From NCBI RefSeq assembly GCF_949987515.2, contig NW_027192650.1, forward strand, positions 3,286,001 to 3,350,000: a stretch of 64,000 bases of DNA, read 5' to 3'. Position numbers and translations under genes: made by a program. The DNA comes from Delphinus delphis (Eukaryota; Chordata; Mammalia; Artiodactyla; Delphinidae). The notes below the pieces were generated by a model. The model was not told the origin of the DNA. It saw only the letters and a program-made list of their open reading frames with translations, and did no database searches. Positions 12,633 through 26,841 of this stretch are shown in pieces. How positions within the stretch are numbered: the first letter of the stretch is position 1; every line of letters starts with the position of its first letter.

Positions 12633-14211
12633 TCCGAAAGAGAATCAAGCATGTGTACAGGGGCATAAACGCAGCAGTGATAGGATTGGAGAGGTTCGTG
12701 AGCAAATGAAGACCCTTTGAAGTCATATTGCATGGTACCCATTCCACGGGTTTCAACTACCCAGGTTTTAGGTATTCTTCCTTCAGCTAAAACATGCATG
12801 TGGAACCCAGAGTATGATCAACCATGTGATCGGGAGACGTGTTCAAATATGTCTCAGTTTTCCTCCCCTGGTACTCGGATGCAACATTCCAGACGCTTTA
12901 CTAACACTCTCCCCACTTGGAGAGTCAGCGCCTTTAACCTCCTGTTTGGCCCAGTTTGCAATTTCTGCGGAAGATGAACAGGAATAGCGAGAACCAATGA
13001 GAGGCTAGCTGGAGGTGTCTGGACGGGCAAATTTAACTCTCATTTCCCACCAGGAAGAGGAAATAACCAAAGGCTCAGCGTACCGTACCGGAACCAGATT
13101 TGGGCATGAAGCCATCCTGCGGTGTTGCGGGCAGCTCAAAAGAAAGCGAGTTGAAGAAAGGAGCTCAGGGGCACTGTAATTCACAAACCTGCAGAGTTAT
13201 AAATGACAGCTATTGTCCAAAAATAGACTGAAGTAAGGCTGCCAAGAGGACTTGAAAGCGGGGCAGAATTGCAGGAAACCGATTTCAGGAGGTAGACTGG
13301 AATTGCATTGAAAGCATAGGAAAAGAGGCAGAACGTCCACAATGATGCACTTGGCCAAAAAGGGCGTATGCGTTTTTTCCTGAATATATTCAGGAAAAAA
13401 CGCATACGCCCTTTTTGGCCAACCAAGCAAGCTTGCAAAGGAAATCTGCACTACAATGAAGTCTCACTTCCCCCCGGTCAAAAGGGCCATCTGAAAAAAG
13501 TGTAAAATCCAGAAAGGCAGGACAGGCCATGGAGAACTGGGAGCCTTTTTATGCTGATGGGCGGGATGTAAATTGCCAACAACCACTCGGGAGAAGTGTA
13601 TGGTGTTTCCTGAAACATCTAAAAAACAAAGCAACAGAACCTAGGGCACTTCCACTTATGGTCCTATAGCTTAGGGAAATTAAAATCAAAAAGACACAGC
13701 CACCCCAAAGTTTGGAACGGCTCTGTTTACAAGAACCTCGTTTACAGTACAAGTTCAACATCGCAGAAAGTGAAAAATGGATAAAGAACTTGTGGTATTT
13801 ACTTACAAAGCAATATCACTCAGCAATGAAATCTGTGTCATCAGGCCCTTAGCAGCACAATGAGTGGATTCAGGTATGATGATTCTAACTGAAATAAGTC
13901 ACACAGAAAAAGAAACATCATAAGATATCAGTAATACACGGAATGTAAACTTGGCTACACAGGAACTGAATTACAGAACAGAACAGGGTCTCAAATTTAG
14001 AAAACCAACTTATGCTTGCTTAAGGGTAAAGGTGAGTTGGGGTGCTGCATAAAACCAGAGATTGAAATGAGCACAGATAAACTTCCTTAAGCCAAATATG
14101 GAATAGACAAGAGCTACACCTTGCTCAACGAAATGGACTCAACACCGCATATTAAACGCCTAAGAATGTACCTGACTAGTAAGTATCTTAAAACCTATGG
14201 ATTGCTATGTC
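12633..14211 (+). repeat. Satellite unit M9
   Basis: Palindrome 13351-13422 is perfect. Class A. Partner of M4 in the second block copy (CTCGGATGCAAC, TATTGTCC), without M4's palindrome mismatches. Confidence 0.9.
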
Positions 14212-15789
14212 GCCGAAAGAGAATCAAGCATGTGTACAGGGGCATAAACGCAGCAGTGATAGGATTGGAGAGGTTCGGTGAGCAAATGAAGACCCTTTGA
14301 AGTCATATTGCATGGTACCCATTCACGGGTTTCAACTACCCAGGTTTTAGGTATTCTTCCTTCAGCTAAAACATGCATGTGGAACCCAGAGTATGATCAA
14401 CCATGTGATCGGGAGACGTGTTCAAATATGTCTCAGTTTTCCTCCCCTGGTACTCGGGTGCAACATTCCAGACGCTTTACTAACAGTCTCCCCACTTGGA
14501 GAGTCAGCGCCTTTAACCTCTGTTTGGCCCAGTTTGCAATTTCTGCGGAAGATGAACAGGAATAGCGAGAACCAATGAGAGGCTAGCTGGAGGTGTCTGG
14601 ACGGGCAAATTTAACTCTCATTTCCCACCAGGAAGAGGAAATAACCAAAGGCTCAGCGTGCCGTACCGGAACCAGATTAGGGCATGAAGCCATCCTGCGG
14701 TGTTGCGGCCAGCTCAAAAGAAAGCGAGTTGAAGAAAGGAGCTCAGGGGCACTGTAATTCACAAACCTGCAGAGTTATAAATGACAGCTATCGTCCAAAA
14801 ATAGACTGAAGTAAGGCTGCCAAGAGGACTTGAAAGCGGGGCAGAATTGCAGGAAACCGATTTCAGGAGGTAGACTGGAATTGCATTGAAAGCATAGGAA
14901 AAGAGGCAGAACGTCCACAATGATGCACTTGGCCAAAAAGGGCGTATGCGTTTTTTCCTGAATATATTCAGGAAAAAACGCATACGCCCTTTTTGGCCAA
15001 CCAAGCAAGCTTGCAAAGGAAATCTGCACTACAATGAAGTCTCACTTCCCCCCGGTCAAAAGGGCCATCTGAAAAAAGTGTAAAATCCAGAAAGGCAGGA
15101 CAGGCCATGGAGAACTGGGAGCCTTGTTATGCTGAAGGGCGGGATTTAAATTGCCAACAACCACTCGGGAGACGTGTATGGTGTTTCCTGAAACATCTAA
15201 AAAACAAAGCAACAGAACCTAGGGCACTTCCACTTATGGTCCTATAGCTTAGGGAAATTAAAATCAAAAAGACACAGCCACCCCAAAGTTTGGAATGGCT
15301 CTGTTTACAAGAACCTCGTTTACAGTACAACTTCAACATCCCAGAAAGTGAAAAATGGATAAAGAAGTTGTGGTATTTACTTACAAAGCAATATCACTCA
15401 GCAATGAAATCTGTGTCATCAGGCCCTTAGCAGCACAATGAGTGGATTCAGGTATGATGATTCTAACTGAAATAAGTCACACAGAAAAAGAAACATCATA
15501 AGATATCAGTAATACACGGAATGGAAACTTGGCTACACAGGAACTGAATTACAGAACAGAACAGGGTCTCAAATTTAGAAAACCAACTTATGCTTGCTTA
15601 AGGGTAAAGGTGAGTTGGGGTGCTGCATAAAACCAGAGATTGAAATGAGCACAGATAAAGTTCCTTAAGTCAAATATGGAATAGACAAGAGCTACTCCTT
15701 GCTCAACGAAATGGACTCAACACCGCATATTAAACGCCTAAGAATGTACCTGACTAGTAAGTATCTTAAAACCTATGGATTGCTATGTC
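14212..15789 (+). repeat. Satellite unit M10
   Basis: Palindrome 14929-15000 is perfect. Same type as M5 and M11 (CATTCACGGG; GATTTAAATTGCC). Has a private one-base loss, AACCTCTGTTTGG for AACCTCCTGTTTGG. Confidence 0.9.
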
Positions 15790-17368
15790 TCCAAAAGAGA
15801 ATCAAGCATGTGTACAGGGGCATAAACGCAGCAGTGATAGGATTGGAGAGGTTCGGTGAGCAAATGAAGACCCTTTGAAGTCATATTGCATGGTACCCAT
15901 TCACGGGTTTCAACTACCCAGGTTTTAGGTATTCTTCCTTCAGCTAAAACATGCATGTGGAACCCAGAGTATGATCAACCATGTGATCGGGAGACGTGTT
16001 CAAATATGTCTCAGTTTTCCTCCCCTGGTACTCGGGTGCAACATTCCAGACGCTTGACTAACACTCTCCCCACTTGGAGAGTCAGCGCCTTTAACCTCCT
16101 GTTTGGCCCAGTTTGCAATTTCTGCGGAAGATGAACAGGAATAGCGAGAACCAATGAGAGGCTAGCTGGAGGTGTCTGGACGGGCAAATTTAACTCTCAT
16201 TTCCCACCAGGAAGAGGAAATAACCAAAGGCTCAGCGTGCCGTACCGGAACCAGATTAGGGCATGAAGCCATCCTGCGGTGTTGCGGCCAGCTCAAAAGA
16301 AAGCGAGTTGAAGAAAGGAGCTCAGGGGCACTGTAATTCACAAACCTGCAGAGTTATAAATGACAGCTATCGTCCAAAAATAGACTGAAGTAAGGCTGCC
16401 AAGAGGACTTGAAAGCGGGGCAGAATTGCAGGAAACCGATTTCAGGAGGTAGACTGGAATTGCATTGAAAGCATAGGAAAAGAGGCAGAACGTCCACAAT
16501 GATGCACTTGGCCAAAAAGGGCGTATGCGTTTTTTCCTGAATATATTCAGGAAAAAACGCATACGCCCTTTTTGGCCAACCAAGCAAGCTTGCAAAGGAA
16601 ATCTGCACTACAATGAAGTCTCACTTCCCCCCGGTCAAAAGGGCCATCTGAAAAAAGTGTAAAATCCAGAAAGGCAGGACAGGCCATGGAGAAATGGGAG
16701 CCTTGTTATGCTGAAGGGTGGGATTTAAATTGCCAACAACCACTCGGGAGACGTGTATGGTGTTTCCTGAAACATCTAAAAAACAAAGCAACAGAACCTA
16801 GGGCACTTCCACTTATGGTCCTATAGCTTAGGGAAATTAAAATCAAAAAGACACAGCCACCCCAAAGTTTGGAATGGCTCTGTTTACAAGAACCTCGTTT
16901 ACAGTACAACTTCAACATCCCAGAAAGTGAAAAATGGATAAAGAAGTTGTGGTATTTACTTACAAAGCAATATCACTCAGCAATGAAATCTGTGTCATCA
17001 GGCCCTTAGCAGCACAATGAGTGGATTCAGGTATGATGATTCTAACTGAAATAAGTCACACAGAAAAAGAAACATCATAAGATATCAGTAATACACGGAA
17101 TGGAAACTTGGCTACACAGGAACTGAATTACAGAACAGAACAGGGTCTCAAATTTAGAAAACCAACTTATGCTTGCTTAAGGGTAAAGGTGAGTTGGGGT
17201 GCTGCATAAAACCAGAGATTGAAATGAGCACAGATAAAGTTCCTTAAGTCAAATATGGAATAGACAAGAGCTACTCCTTGCTCAACGAAATGGACTCAAC
17301 ACCGCATATTAAACGCCTAAGAATGTACCTGACTAGTAAGTATCTTAAAACCTATGGATTGCTATGTC
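15790..17368 (+). repeat. Satellite unit M11
   Basis: Palindrome 16508-16579 is perfect. A second copy of the M5/M10 type beside M10. Its first bases (CTCCAAAAGAG) are those that follow M5 in the first block, then CATTCACGGG resumes, placing a single-unit duplication junction near 15,790-15,900. Confidence 0.9.
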
Positions 17369-18947
17369 TCCAAAAGAGAATCAAGCATGTGTACAGGGGC
17401 ATAAACGCAGCAGTGATAGGATTGGAGAGGTTCGGTGAGCAAATGAAGACCCTTTGAAGTCATATTGCATGGTACCCATTACACGGGTCTTAACTCTCCA
17501 GGTTTAAGGTATTCTTCCTTCAGCTAAAACATGCATGTGGAACCCAAGTATGATCAACCATGTGAATGGGAGACGTGTTCAAATATGTCTCAGTTTTCCT
17601 CCCCTCGTACTCGGGTGCAACATTCCAGACGCTTTACTAACACTCTCCCCACTTGGAGAGTCAGCGCCTTTAAACTCCTGTTTGGCCCAGTTTGCAATTT
17701 CTGCTTAAAATGAACAGGAATAGCGAGAACCAATGAGAGGCTAGCTAGAGGTGTCTGGACGGGCAAATTTAACTCTCATTTCCCACCAGGAAGAGGAAAT
17801 AACCAAAGGCTCAGTGTGCCGTGCCGGAACAAGTTTAGGGCCTGAAGCCATCCTGCGGTATTGCGGCCAGCTGAAAAGAAAGCGAGTTGAAGAAAGGAGC
17901 TCAGGGGCACTGTAATTCACAAACCTGCAGAGTTATAAATGACAGCTATCGTCCAAAAATAGACTGAAGTAAGGCTGCCAAGAGGACTTGAAAGCGGGGC
18001 AGAATTGCAGGAAACCGATTTCAGGAGGTAGACTGGAATTGCATTGAAAGCATAGGAAAAGAGGCAGAACGTCCACAATGATGCACTTGGCCAAAAAGGG
18101 CGTATGCGTTTTTTCCTGAATATATTCAGGAAAAAACGCATACGCCCTTTTTGGCCAACCAAGCAAACTTGCAAAGGAAATCTGCACTACCATGAAGTCT
18201 CACTTCCCCCCGGTCAAAAGGGCCATCTGAAAAAAGTGTAAAATCCAGAAAGGCAGGACAGGCCATGGAGAACTGGGAGCCTTGTTATGCTGATGGGCGG
18301 GATGTAAATTGCCAACAGACACTCGGGAGAAGTGTATGGTGTTTCCTGAAACATCTAAAAAACAAATCAACAGAGCCTAGGGCACTTCCACTTATGGTCC
18401 TATAGCTTAGGGAAATTAAAATCAAAAAGACACAGCCACCCCAAAGTTTGGGACGCCTCTGTTAACAAGAACCTCGTTTACCATACAAGTTCAATATCAC
18501 AGAAAGTGAAAAATGGATAAAGAACTTGTGGTACTTACGTACAATGCAGTATCACTCAGCAATGAAATCTATGTCATCAGGCCCGTAGCAGCATAATGAG
18601 TGGATTCAGGTACGATGATTCTAACTGAAATAAGTCACACAGAAAAAGAAACATCATAAGATATCACTAATACACGGAATGTAAACTTGGCTACACAGGA
18701 ACTGAATTGCAAAACAGAACAGGTTCTCAAATTTAGAAAACCAACTTATGCTTGCTTAAGGGGAAAGGTGAGTTGGGTTGCTGCATAAAACCAGAGATTG
18801 AAATGAGCACAGATAAAGTTCCTTAAGCCAAATATGGAATAGACAAGAGCTACTCCTTGCTCAACGAAATGGTCTCAACACCGCATATTAAACGCCTAAG
18901 AATGTACCTGACTAGTAAGTATCTTAAAACCTATGGATTGCTATGTC
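17369..18947 (+). repeat. Satellite unit M12
   Basis: Palindrome 18087-18158 is perfect. Same class B type as M6 and M7, with private changes TTTAAACTCCTG, CTAGCTAGAGG and ACAAATCAACAG. Confidence 0.9.
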
Positions 18948-20527
18948 TCCGAAAGAGAATCAAGCATGTGTACAGGGGCATAAACGCAGCAGTGATAGGA
19001 TTGGAGAGGTTCGGTGAGCAAATGAAGACCCTTTGAAGTCATATTGCATGGTACCCATTCCACGGGTTTCAACTACCCAGGTTTTAGGTATTCTTCCTTC
19101 AGCTAAAACATGCATGTGGAACCCAGAGTATGATCAACCATGTGATTGGGAGACGTGTTCAAATATGTCTCAGTTTTCCTCCCCTGGTACTCGGGTGCAA
19201 CATTCCGGATGCTTTACTAACACTCTCCCCACTTGGAGAGTCAGCGCCTTTAACCTCCTGTTTGGCACAGTTTGCAATTTCTGCGGAAGATGAACAGGAA
19301 TAGCGAGAACCAATGAGAGGCTAGCTGGAGGTGTCTGGACGGGCAAATTTAACTCTCATTTCCCACCAGGAGGAGGAAATAACCAAAGGCTCAGCGTGCC
19401 GTACCGGAACCAGATTAGGGCCTGAAGCCATCCTGCGGTGTTGCGGCCAGCTCAAAAGAAAGCGAGTTGAAGAAAGGAGCTCAGGGGCACTGTAATTCAC
19501 AAACCTGCAGAGTTATAAATGACAGCTATCGTCCAAAAATAGACTGAAGTAAGGCTGCCAAGAGGACTTGAAAGCGGGGCAGAATTGCAGGAAACCGATT
19601 TCAGGAGGTAGACTGGAATTGCATTGAAAGCATAGGAAAAGAGGCAGAACGTCCACAATGATGCACTTGGCCAAAAAGGGCGTATGCGTTTTTTCCTGAA
19701 TATATTCAGGAAAAAACGCATACGCCCTTTTTGGCCAACCAAGCAAGCTTGCAAAGGAAATCTGCACTACAATGAAGTCTCACTTCCCCCTGGTCAAAAG
19801 GGCCATCTGAAAAAAGTGTAAAATCCAGAAAGGCAGGACAGGCCGTGGAGAACTGGGAGCCTTGTTATGCTGATGGGCGGGATGTAAATTGCTAACAGCC
19901 ACTCCGGAGAAGTGTATGGTGTTTTCTGAAACATCTAAAAAACAAAGCAACAGAGCCTAGTGCACTTCCACTTATGGTCCTATAGCTTAGGGAAATTAAA
20001 ATCAAAAAGACACAGCCACCTCAAAGTTTGGGACGCCTCTGTTTACAAGCACCTCGTTTACCGTACAAGTTCAATATCACAGAAAGTGAAAAATGGATAA
20101 AGAACTTGTGGTACTTACATACAATGCAGTATCACTCAGCAATGAAATCTATGTCATCAGGCCTGTAGCAGCATAATGAGTGGATTCAGGTACGATGATT
20201 CTAACTGAAATTAGTCACACAGAAAAAGAAACATCATAAGATATCAGTAATACACGGAATGGTAACTTGGCTACACAGGAACTGAATTAGAAAACAGAAC
20301 AGGGTCTCAAATTTAGAAAACCAACTTATGCTTGCTTAAGGGTAAAGGTGAGTTGGGGTGCTGCATAAAACCAGAGATTGAAATGAGCACAGATAAAGTT
20401 CCTTAAGTCAAATATGGAATAGACAAGAGCTACTCCTTGCTCAACGAAATGGACTCAACACCGCATATTAAACGCCTAAGAATGTACCTGACTAGTAAGT
20501 ATCTTAAAACCTATGGATTGCTATGTC
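18948..20527 (+). repeat. Satellite unit M13
   Basis: Palindrome 19667-19738 is perfect. The 5' half matches M8. After about 19,780 it diverges (CCCCCTGGTC, GGCCGTGGAG, TTGCTAACAGCC) into a mainly class B 3' half, which marks the end of the second block copy. Confidence 0.9.
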
Positions 20528-22106
20528 TCCGAAAGAGAATCAAGCATGTGTACAGGGGCATAAACGCAGCAGTGATAGGATTGGAGAGGTTCGGTGAGCA
20601 AATGAAGACCCTTTGAAGTCATATTGCATGGTACCCATTCTACGGGTTTCAACTACCCAAGTTTAAGGTATTCTTCCTTCAGCTAAAACTTGTATGTGGA
20701 ACCCAAGTATGATCGACCATGTGAACGGGAGACGTGTTCAAATATGTCTCAGTTTTCCTCCCCTGGGACTCGGGTGCAACATTCCAGACGCTTTACTAAC
20801 ACTCTCCCCACTTGGAGAGTCAGCGCCTTTAACCTCCTGTTTGGCCCAGTTTGCAATTTCTGCGGAAGATGAACAGGAATAGCGAGAACGAATGAGAGAC
20901 TCGCTGGAGGTGTCTGGACGGGCAAATTTAACTCTCATTTCCCACCAGGATGAGGAAATAACGAAAGGCTCAGCGTGCCGTGCCGGAACCATATTAGGGC
21001 CTGAAGCCATCCTGCGGTGTTGCGGCCAGGTCACAAGAAAGCGAGTTGAAGAAAGGAGCTCAGGGGCACTGTAATTCACAAACCTGCAGAGTTATAAATG
21101 ACACCTATCGTCCAAAAATAGACTGAAGTAAGGCTGCCAAGAGGACTTGAAAGCGGGGCAGAATTGCAGGAAACCGATTTCAGGAGGTAGACTGGAATTG
21201 CATTGAAAGCATAGGAAAAGAGGCAGAACGTCCACAATGATGCACTTGGCCAAAAAGGGCGTATACGTTTTTTCCTGAATATATTCAGGAAAAAACGCAT
21301 ACGCCCTTTTTGGCCAACCAAGCAAGCTTGCAAAGGAAATGTGCACTACAATGAAGTCTCACTTCCCCCCAGTCAAAAGGGCCATCTGAAAAAAGTGTAA
21401 AATCCAGAAAGGCAGGAGAGGCCATGGAGAACTGGGAGCCTTGTTATGCTGATGGGCGGGATGTAAATTGCCAACAACCACTCGGGAGAAGTGTATGGTG
21501 TTTCCTGAAACATCTAAAAAACAAAGTAACAGAACCTAGGGCACTTCCACTTATCGTCCTATAGCTTAGGGAAATTAAAATCAAAAAGACACAGCCACCC
21601 CAATGTTTGGAACGGCTCTGTTTACAAGAACCTCGTTTACAGTACAAGTTCAACATCGCAGAAAGTGAAAAATGGATAAAGAAGTTGTGGTATTTACTTA
21701 CTAAGCAATATCACTCAGCAATGAAATCTGTGTCATCAGGCCCTTAGCAGCACAATGAGTGGATTCAGGTATGATGATTCTAACTGAAATAAGTCACACA
21801 GAAAAAGAAACATCATAAGATATCAGTAATACACGGAATGTAAACTTGGCTACACAGGAACTGAATTACAGAACAGAACAGGGTCTCAAATTTAGAAAAC
21901 CAACTTATGCTTGCTTAAGGGTAAAGGTGAGTTCGGGTGCTGCATAAAACCAGAGCTTGAAATGAGCACAGATAAAGTTCCTTAAGCCAAATATGGAATA
22001 GACAAGAGCTACTCCTTGCTCAACGAAATGGACTCAACACCGCATATTAAACGCCTAAGAATGTACCTGACTAGTAAGTATCTTAAAACCTATGGATTGC
22101 TATGTC
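20528..22106 (+). repeat. Satellite unit M14
   Basis: Palindrome 21246-21317 has one mismatch (GTATACG in the left arm). Shares AAACTTGTATGTGG, GATCGACC, GACACCTATCG and ATGTGCACTAC with M15, so these neighbours are sister copies. The 3' half is class A. Confidence 0.9.
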
Positions 22107-23683
22107 TCCGAAAGAGAATCAAGCATGTGTACAGGGGCATAAACGCAGCAGTGATAGGATTGGAGAGGTTCGGTGAGCAAATGAAGACCCTTTGAAGTCA
22201 TATTGCATGGTACCCATTCCACGGGTTTCAACTACCCATGTTTAAGGTATTCTTCCTTCAGCTAAAACTTGTATGTGGAACCCAAGTATGATCGACCATG
22301 TGAACGGGAGACGTGTTCAAATATGTCTCAGTTTTCCTCCCCTGGGACTCGGGTGCAACATTCCAGACGCTTTACTAACACTCTCCCCACTTGGAGAGTC
22401 AGCGCCTTTAACCTCCTGTTTGGCCCAGTTTGCAATTTCTGCGGAAGATGAACAGGAATAGCGAGAACGAATGAGAGACTAGCTGGAGGTGTCTGGACGG
22501 GCAAATTTAACTCGCATTTCCCACCAGGATGAGGAAATAACCAAAGGCTCAGCGTGCCATGCCACAACCAGATTAGGGCCTGAAGCCATCCTGCGGTGTT
22601 ACGGCCAGGTCACAAGAAAGCAAGTTGAAGAAAGGAGCTCAGGGGCACTGTAATTCACAAACCTGCAGAGTTATAAATGACACCTATCGTCCAAAAATAT
22701 ACTGAAGTAAAGCTGCCAAGAGGACTTGAAAGCGGGGCAGAATTGCAGGAAACCGATTTCAGGAGGTAGACTGGAATTGCATTGAAAGCATAGGAAAAGA
22801 GGCAGAACGTCCACAATGATGCACTTGGCCAAAAAGGGCGTATGCGTTTTTTCCTGAATATATTCAGGAAAAAACGCATACGCCCTTTTTGGCCAACCAA
22901 GCAAGCTTGCAAAGGAAATGTGCACTACAATGAAGTCTCACTTCCCCCCGGTCAAAAGGGCCATCTGAAAAAAGTGTAAAATCCAGAAAGGCAGGACAGG
23001 CCATGGAGAACTGGGAGCCTTGTTATGCTGATGGGCGGGATGTAAATTGCCAACAGACACTCGGGAGAAGTGTATGGTGTTTCCTGAAACATCTAAAAAA
23101 CAAAGTAACAGAACCTAGGGCACTTCCACTTATGGTCCTATAGCTTAGGGAAATTAAAATCAAAAAGACACAGCCACCCCAAAGTTTGGAACGGCTCTGT
23201 TTACAAGAACCTCGTTTACAGTACAAGTTCAACATCGCAGAAAGTGAAAAATGGATAAAGAAGTTGTGGTATTTACTTACAAAGCAATATCACTCAGCAA
23301 TGAAATCTGTGTCATCAGGCCCTTAGCAGCACAATGAGTGGATTCAGGTATGATGATTCTAACTGAAATAAGTCACACAGAAAAAGAAACATCATAAGAT
23401 ATCAGTAATACACGGAATGTAAACTTGGCTACACAGGAACTGAATTACAGAACAGAACATGGTCTCAAATTTAGAAAACCAACTTATTCTTGCTTAAGGG
23501 TAAAGGTGAGTTGGGGTGCTGCATAAAACCAGAGATTGAAATGAGCACAGATAAATTTCCTTAAGCCAAATATGGAATAGACAAGAGCTACTCCTTGCTC
23601 AACGAAATGGACTCAACACCGCATATTAAACGCCTAGAATGTACCTGACTAGTAAGTACCTTAAAACTATAGATTGCTATGTC
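22107..23683 (+). repeat. Satellite unit M15
   Basis: Palindrome 22825-22896 is perfect. Sister of M14 up to the palindrome. The 3' half starts as class B (CAACAGACACTC) and switches to class A by GGAACGGCTCTG. Confidence 0.9.
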
Positions 23684-25263
23684 TCTGAAAGAGAATCAAG
23701 CATGTGTACAGGGGCATAAACGCAGCAGTGATAGGATTGGAGAGGTTCGGTGAGCAAATGAAGACCCTTTGAAGTCATATTGCATGGTACCCATTCCACG
23801 GGTTTCATCTACCCAGGTTTTAGGTATTCTTCCTTCAGCTAAAACATGCATGTGGAACCCAGAGTATGATCAACCATGTGATCGGGAGACGTGTTCAAAT
23901 ATGTCTCAGTTTTCCTCCCCTGGTACTCGGGAGCAACATTCCAGACGCTTTACTAACACTCTCCCTACTTGGAGAGTCAGCGCCTTTAACCTCCTGTTTG
24001 GCACAGTTTGCAATTTCTGCGGAAGATGAATAGGAATAGCGAGAACCAATGAGAGGCTAGCTGGAGGTGTCTGGACGGGCAAATTTAACTCTCATTTCCC
24101 ACCAGGAGGAGGAAATAACCAAAGGTTCAGCGTGCCGTACCGGAACCAGATTAGGGCCTGAAGCCATCCTGCGGTGTTGCGGCCAGCTCAAAAGAAAGCG
24201 AGTTGAAGAAAGGAGCTCAGGGGCACTGTAATTCACAAACCTGCAGAGTTATAAATGACAGCTATCGTCCAAAAATAGACTGAAGTAAGGCTGCCAAGAG
24301 GACTTGAAAGCGGGGCAGAATTGCAGGAAACCGATTTCAGGAGGTAGACTGGAATTACATTGAAAGCATAGGAAAAGAGGCAGACCGTCCACAATGATGC
24401 ACTTGGCCAAAAAGGGCGTATGCGTTTTTTCCTGAATATATTCAGGAAAAAACGCATACGCCCTTTTTGGCCAACCAAGCAAGCTTGCAAAGGAAATCTG
24501 CACTACAATGAAGTCTCACTTCCCCCCGGTCAAAAGGGCCATCTGAAAAAAGTGTAAAATCCAGAAAGGCAGGACAGGCCATGGAGAACTGGGAGCCTTG
24601 TTATGCTGATGGGCGGGATGTAAATTGCCAACAGACACTCGGGAGAAGTGTATGGTGTTTCCTGAAACATCTAAAAAACAAAGCAACAGAGCCTAGGGCA
24701 CTGCCACTTATGGTCCTATAGCTTAGGGAAATTAAAATCAAAAAGACACAGCCACCCCAAAGTTTGGGACGCCTCTGTTTACAAGAACCTCGTTTACAGT
24801 ACAAGTTCAACATCGCAGAAAGTGAAAAATTGATAAAGAAGTTGTGGTATTTACTTACAAAGCAATATCACTCAGCAATGAAATCTATGTCATCAGGCCC
24901 TTAGCATCACAATGAGTGGATTCAGGTATGATGATTCTAACTGAAATAAGTCACACAGAAAAAGAAACATCATAAGATATCAGTAATACACAGAATGTAA
25001 ACTTGGCTACACAGGAACTGAATTCCAAAACAGAACAGGGTCTCAAATTTAGAAAACCAACTTATGCTTGCTTAAGGGTAAAGGTGAGTTGGGTTGCTGC
25101 ATAAAACCAGAGATTGAAATGAGCACAGACAAAGTTCCTTAAGTCAAATATGGAATAGACAAGAACTACTCCTTGCTCAACGAAATGGACTCAACACCGC
25201 ATATTAAACGCCTAAGAATGTACCTGACTAGTAAGTATCGTAAAACCTATGGTTTGCTATGTC
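23684..25263 (+). repeat. Satellite unit M16
   Basis: Palindrome 24403-24474 is perfect. The 3' half is a mosaic: class B through GGGACGCCTCTG, class A from ACAGTACAAG. Nearest relative is M36, about 31.5 kb away, sharing CTCTGAAAGAG, CTCGGGAGCAAC, GGAATTACATTG and CAGACCGTCC. Confidence 0.9.
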
Positions 25264-26841
25264 TCCAAAAGAGAGTCAAGCATGTGTACAGGGGCATAAA
25301 CGCAGCAGTGATAGGATTGGAGAGGTTCGGTGAGCAAATGAAGACCCTTTGAAGTCATATTGCATGGTACCCATTACACGGGTCTCAACTCTCCAGTTTT
25401 AAGGTATTCTTCCTTCAGCTAAAACATGCATGTGGAACCCAAGTATGATCAACCATGTGAACGGGAGACGTATTCAAATATGTCTCAGTTTTCCTCCCCT
25501 GGTACTCGGGTGCAACATTCCAGACGCTTTACTAACACTCTCCCGACTTGGAGAGTCAGTCCCTTTAACCTCCTGTTTGGCCCAGTTTGCAATTTCTGTG
25601 GAAGATGAACAGGAATAGCGAGAACCAATGAGAGGCTAGCTGGAGGTGTCTGGACGGGCAAATTTAACTCTCATTTCCCACCAGGAAGAGGAATTAACCA
25701 AAGGCTCAGCGTGCCGTGCCGGAACCAGATTAGGGCCTGAAGCCATCCTGCGGTGTTGCGGCCAGCTCAAAAGAAAGCGAGTTGAAGAAAGGAGCTCAGG
25801 GGCACTGTAATTCACAAACCTGCAGAGTTATAAATGACAGCTATCGTCCAAAAATAGACTGAAGTAAGGCTGCCAAGAGGACTTGAAAGCAGGGCAGAAT
25901 TGCAGGAAACCGATTTCAGGAGGTAGAATGGAATGCACTGAAAGCATAGGAAAAGAGGCAGAACGTCCACAATGATGCACTTGGCCAAAAAGGGCGTATG
26001 CGTTTTTTCCTGAATATATTCAGGAAAAAACGCATACGCCCTTTTTGGCCAATCAAGCAAGCTTGCAAAGGAAATCTGCACTACAATGAAGTCTCACTTC
26101 CCCCCGGTCAAAAGGGCCATCTGAAAAAAGTGTAAAATCCAGAAAGGCAGGACAGGCCATGGAGAACTGGGAGCCTTGTTATGCTGAAGGGCGGGATGTA
26201 AATTGCCAACAACCACTCCGCAGAAGTGTATGGTGTTTCCTGAAACATCTAAAAAACAAAGCAACAGAGCCTAGGGCACTTCCACTTATGGTCCTATAGC
26301 TTAGGGAAATTAAAATCAAAAAGACACAGCCACCCCAATGTTTGGAACGGCTCTGTTTACAAGAACCTCGTTTACAGTACAAGTTCAACATCGCAGAAAG
26401 TGAAAAATGGATAAAAAAGTTGTGGTATTTACTTACAAAGCAATATCACTCAGCAATGAAATCTGTGTCATCAGGCCCTTAGCAGCACAATGAGTGGATT
26501 CAGGTATGATGATTCTAACTGAAATAAGTCACACAGAAAAAGAAACATCATAAGATATCAGTAATACACGGTATGTAAACTTGGCTACACAGGAACTGAA
26601 TTACAGAACAGAACAGGGTCTCAAATTTAGAAAACCAACTTATGCTTGCTTAAGGGTAAAGGTGAGTTGGGGTGCTGCATAAAACCAGAGATTGAAATGA
26701 GCACAGATAAAGTTCCTTAAGTCAAATATGGAATAGACAAGAGCTACTACTTGCTCAACGAAATGGACTCAACACCGCATATTAAACGCCTAATAATGTA
26801 CCTGACTAGTAAGTATCGTAAAACCTATGGATTGCTATGTC
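25264..26841 (+). repeat. Satellite unit M17
   Basis: Palindrome 25981-26052 is perfect. Class B 5' half, class A 3' half. A one-base loss (GGAATGCACTG) just left of the palindrome merges two overlapping antisense reading frames, which shows how readily these frames change. Confidence 0.9.
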
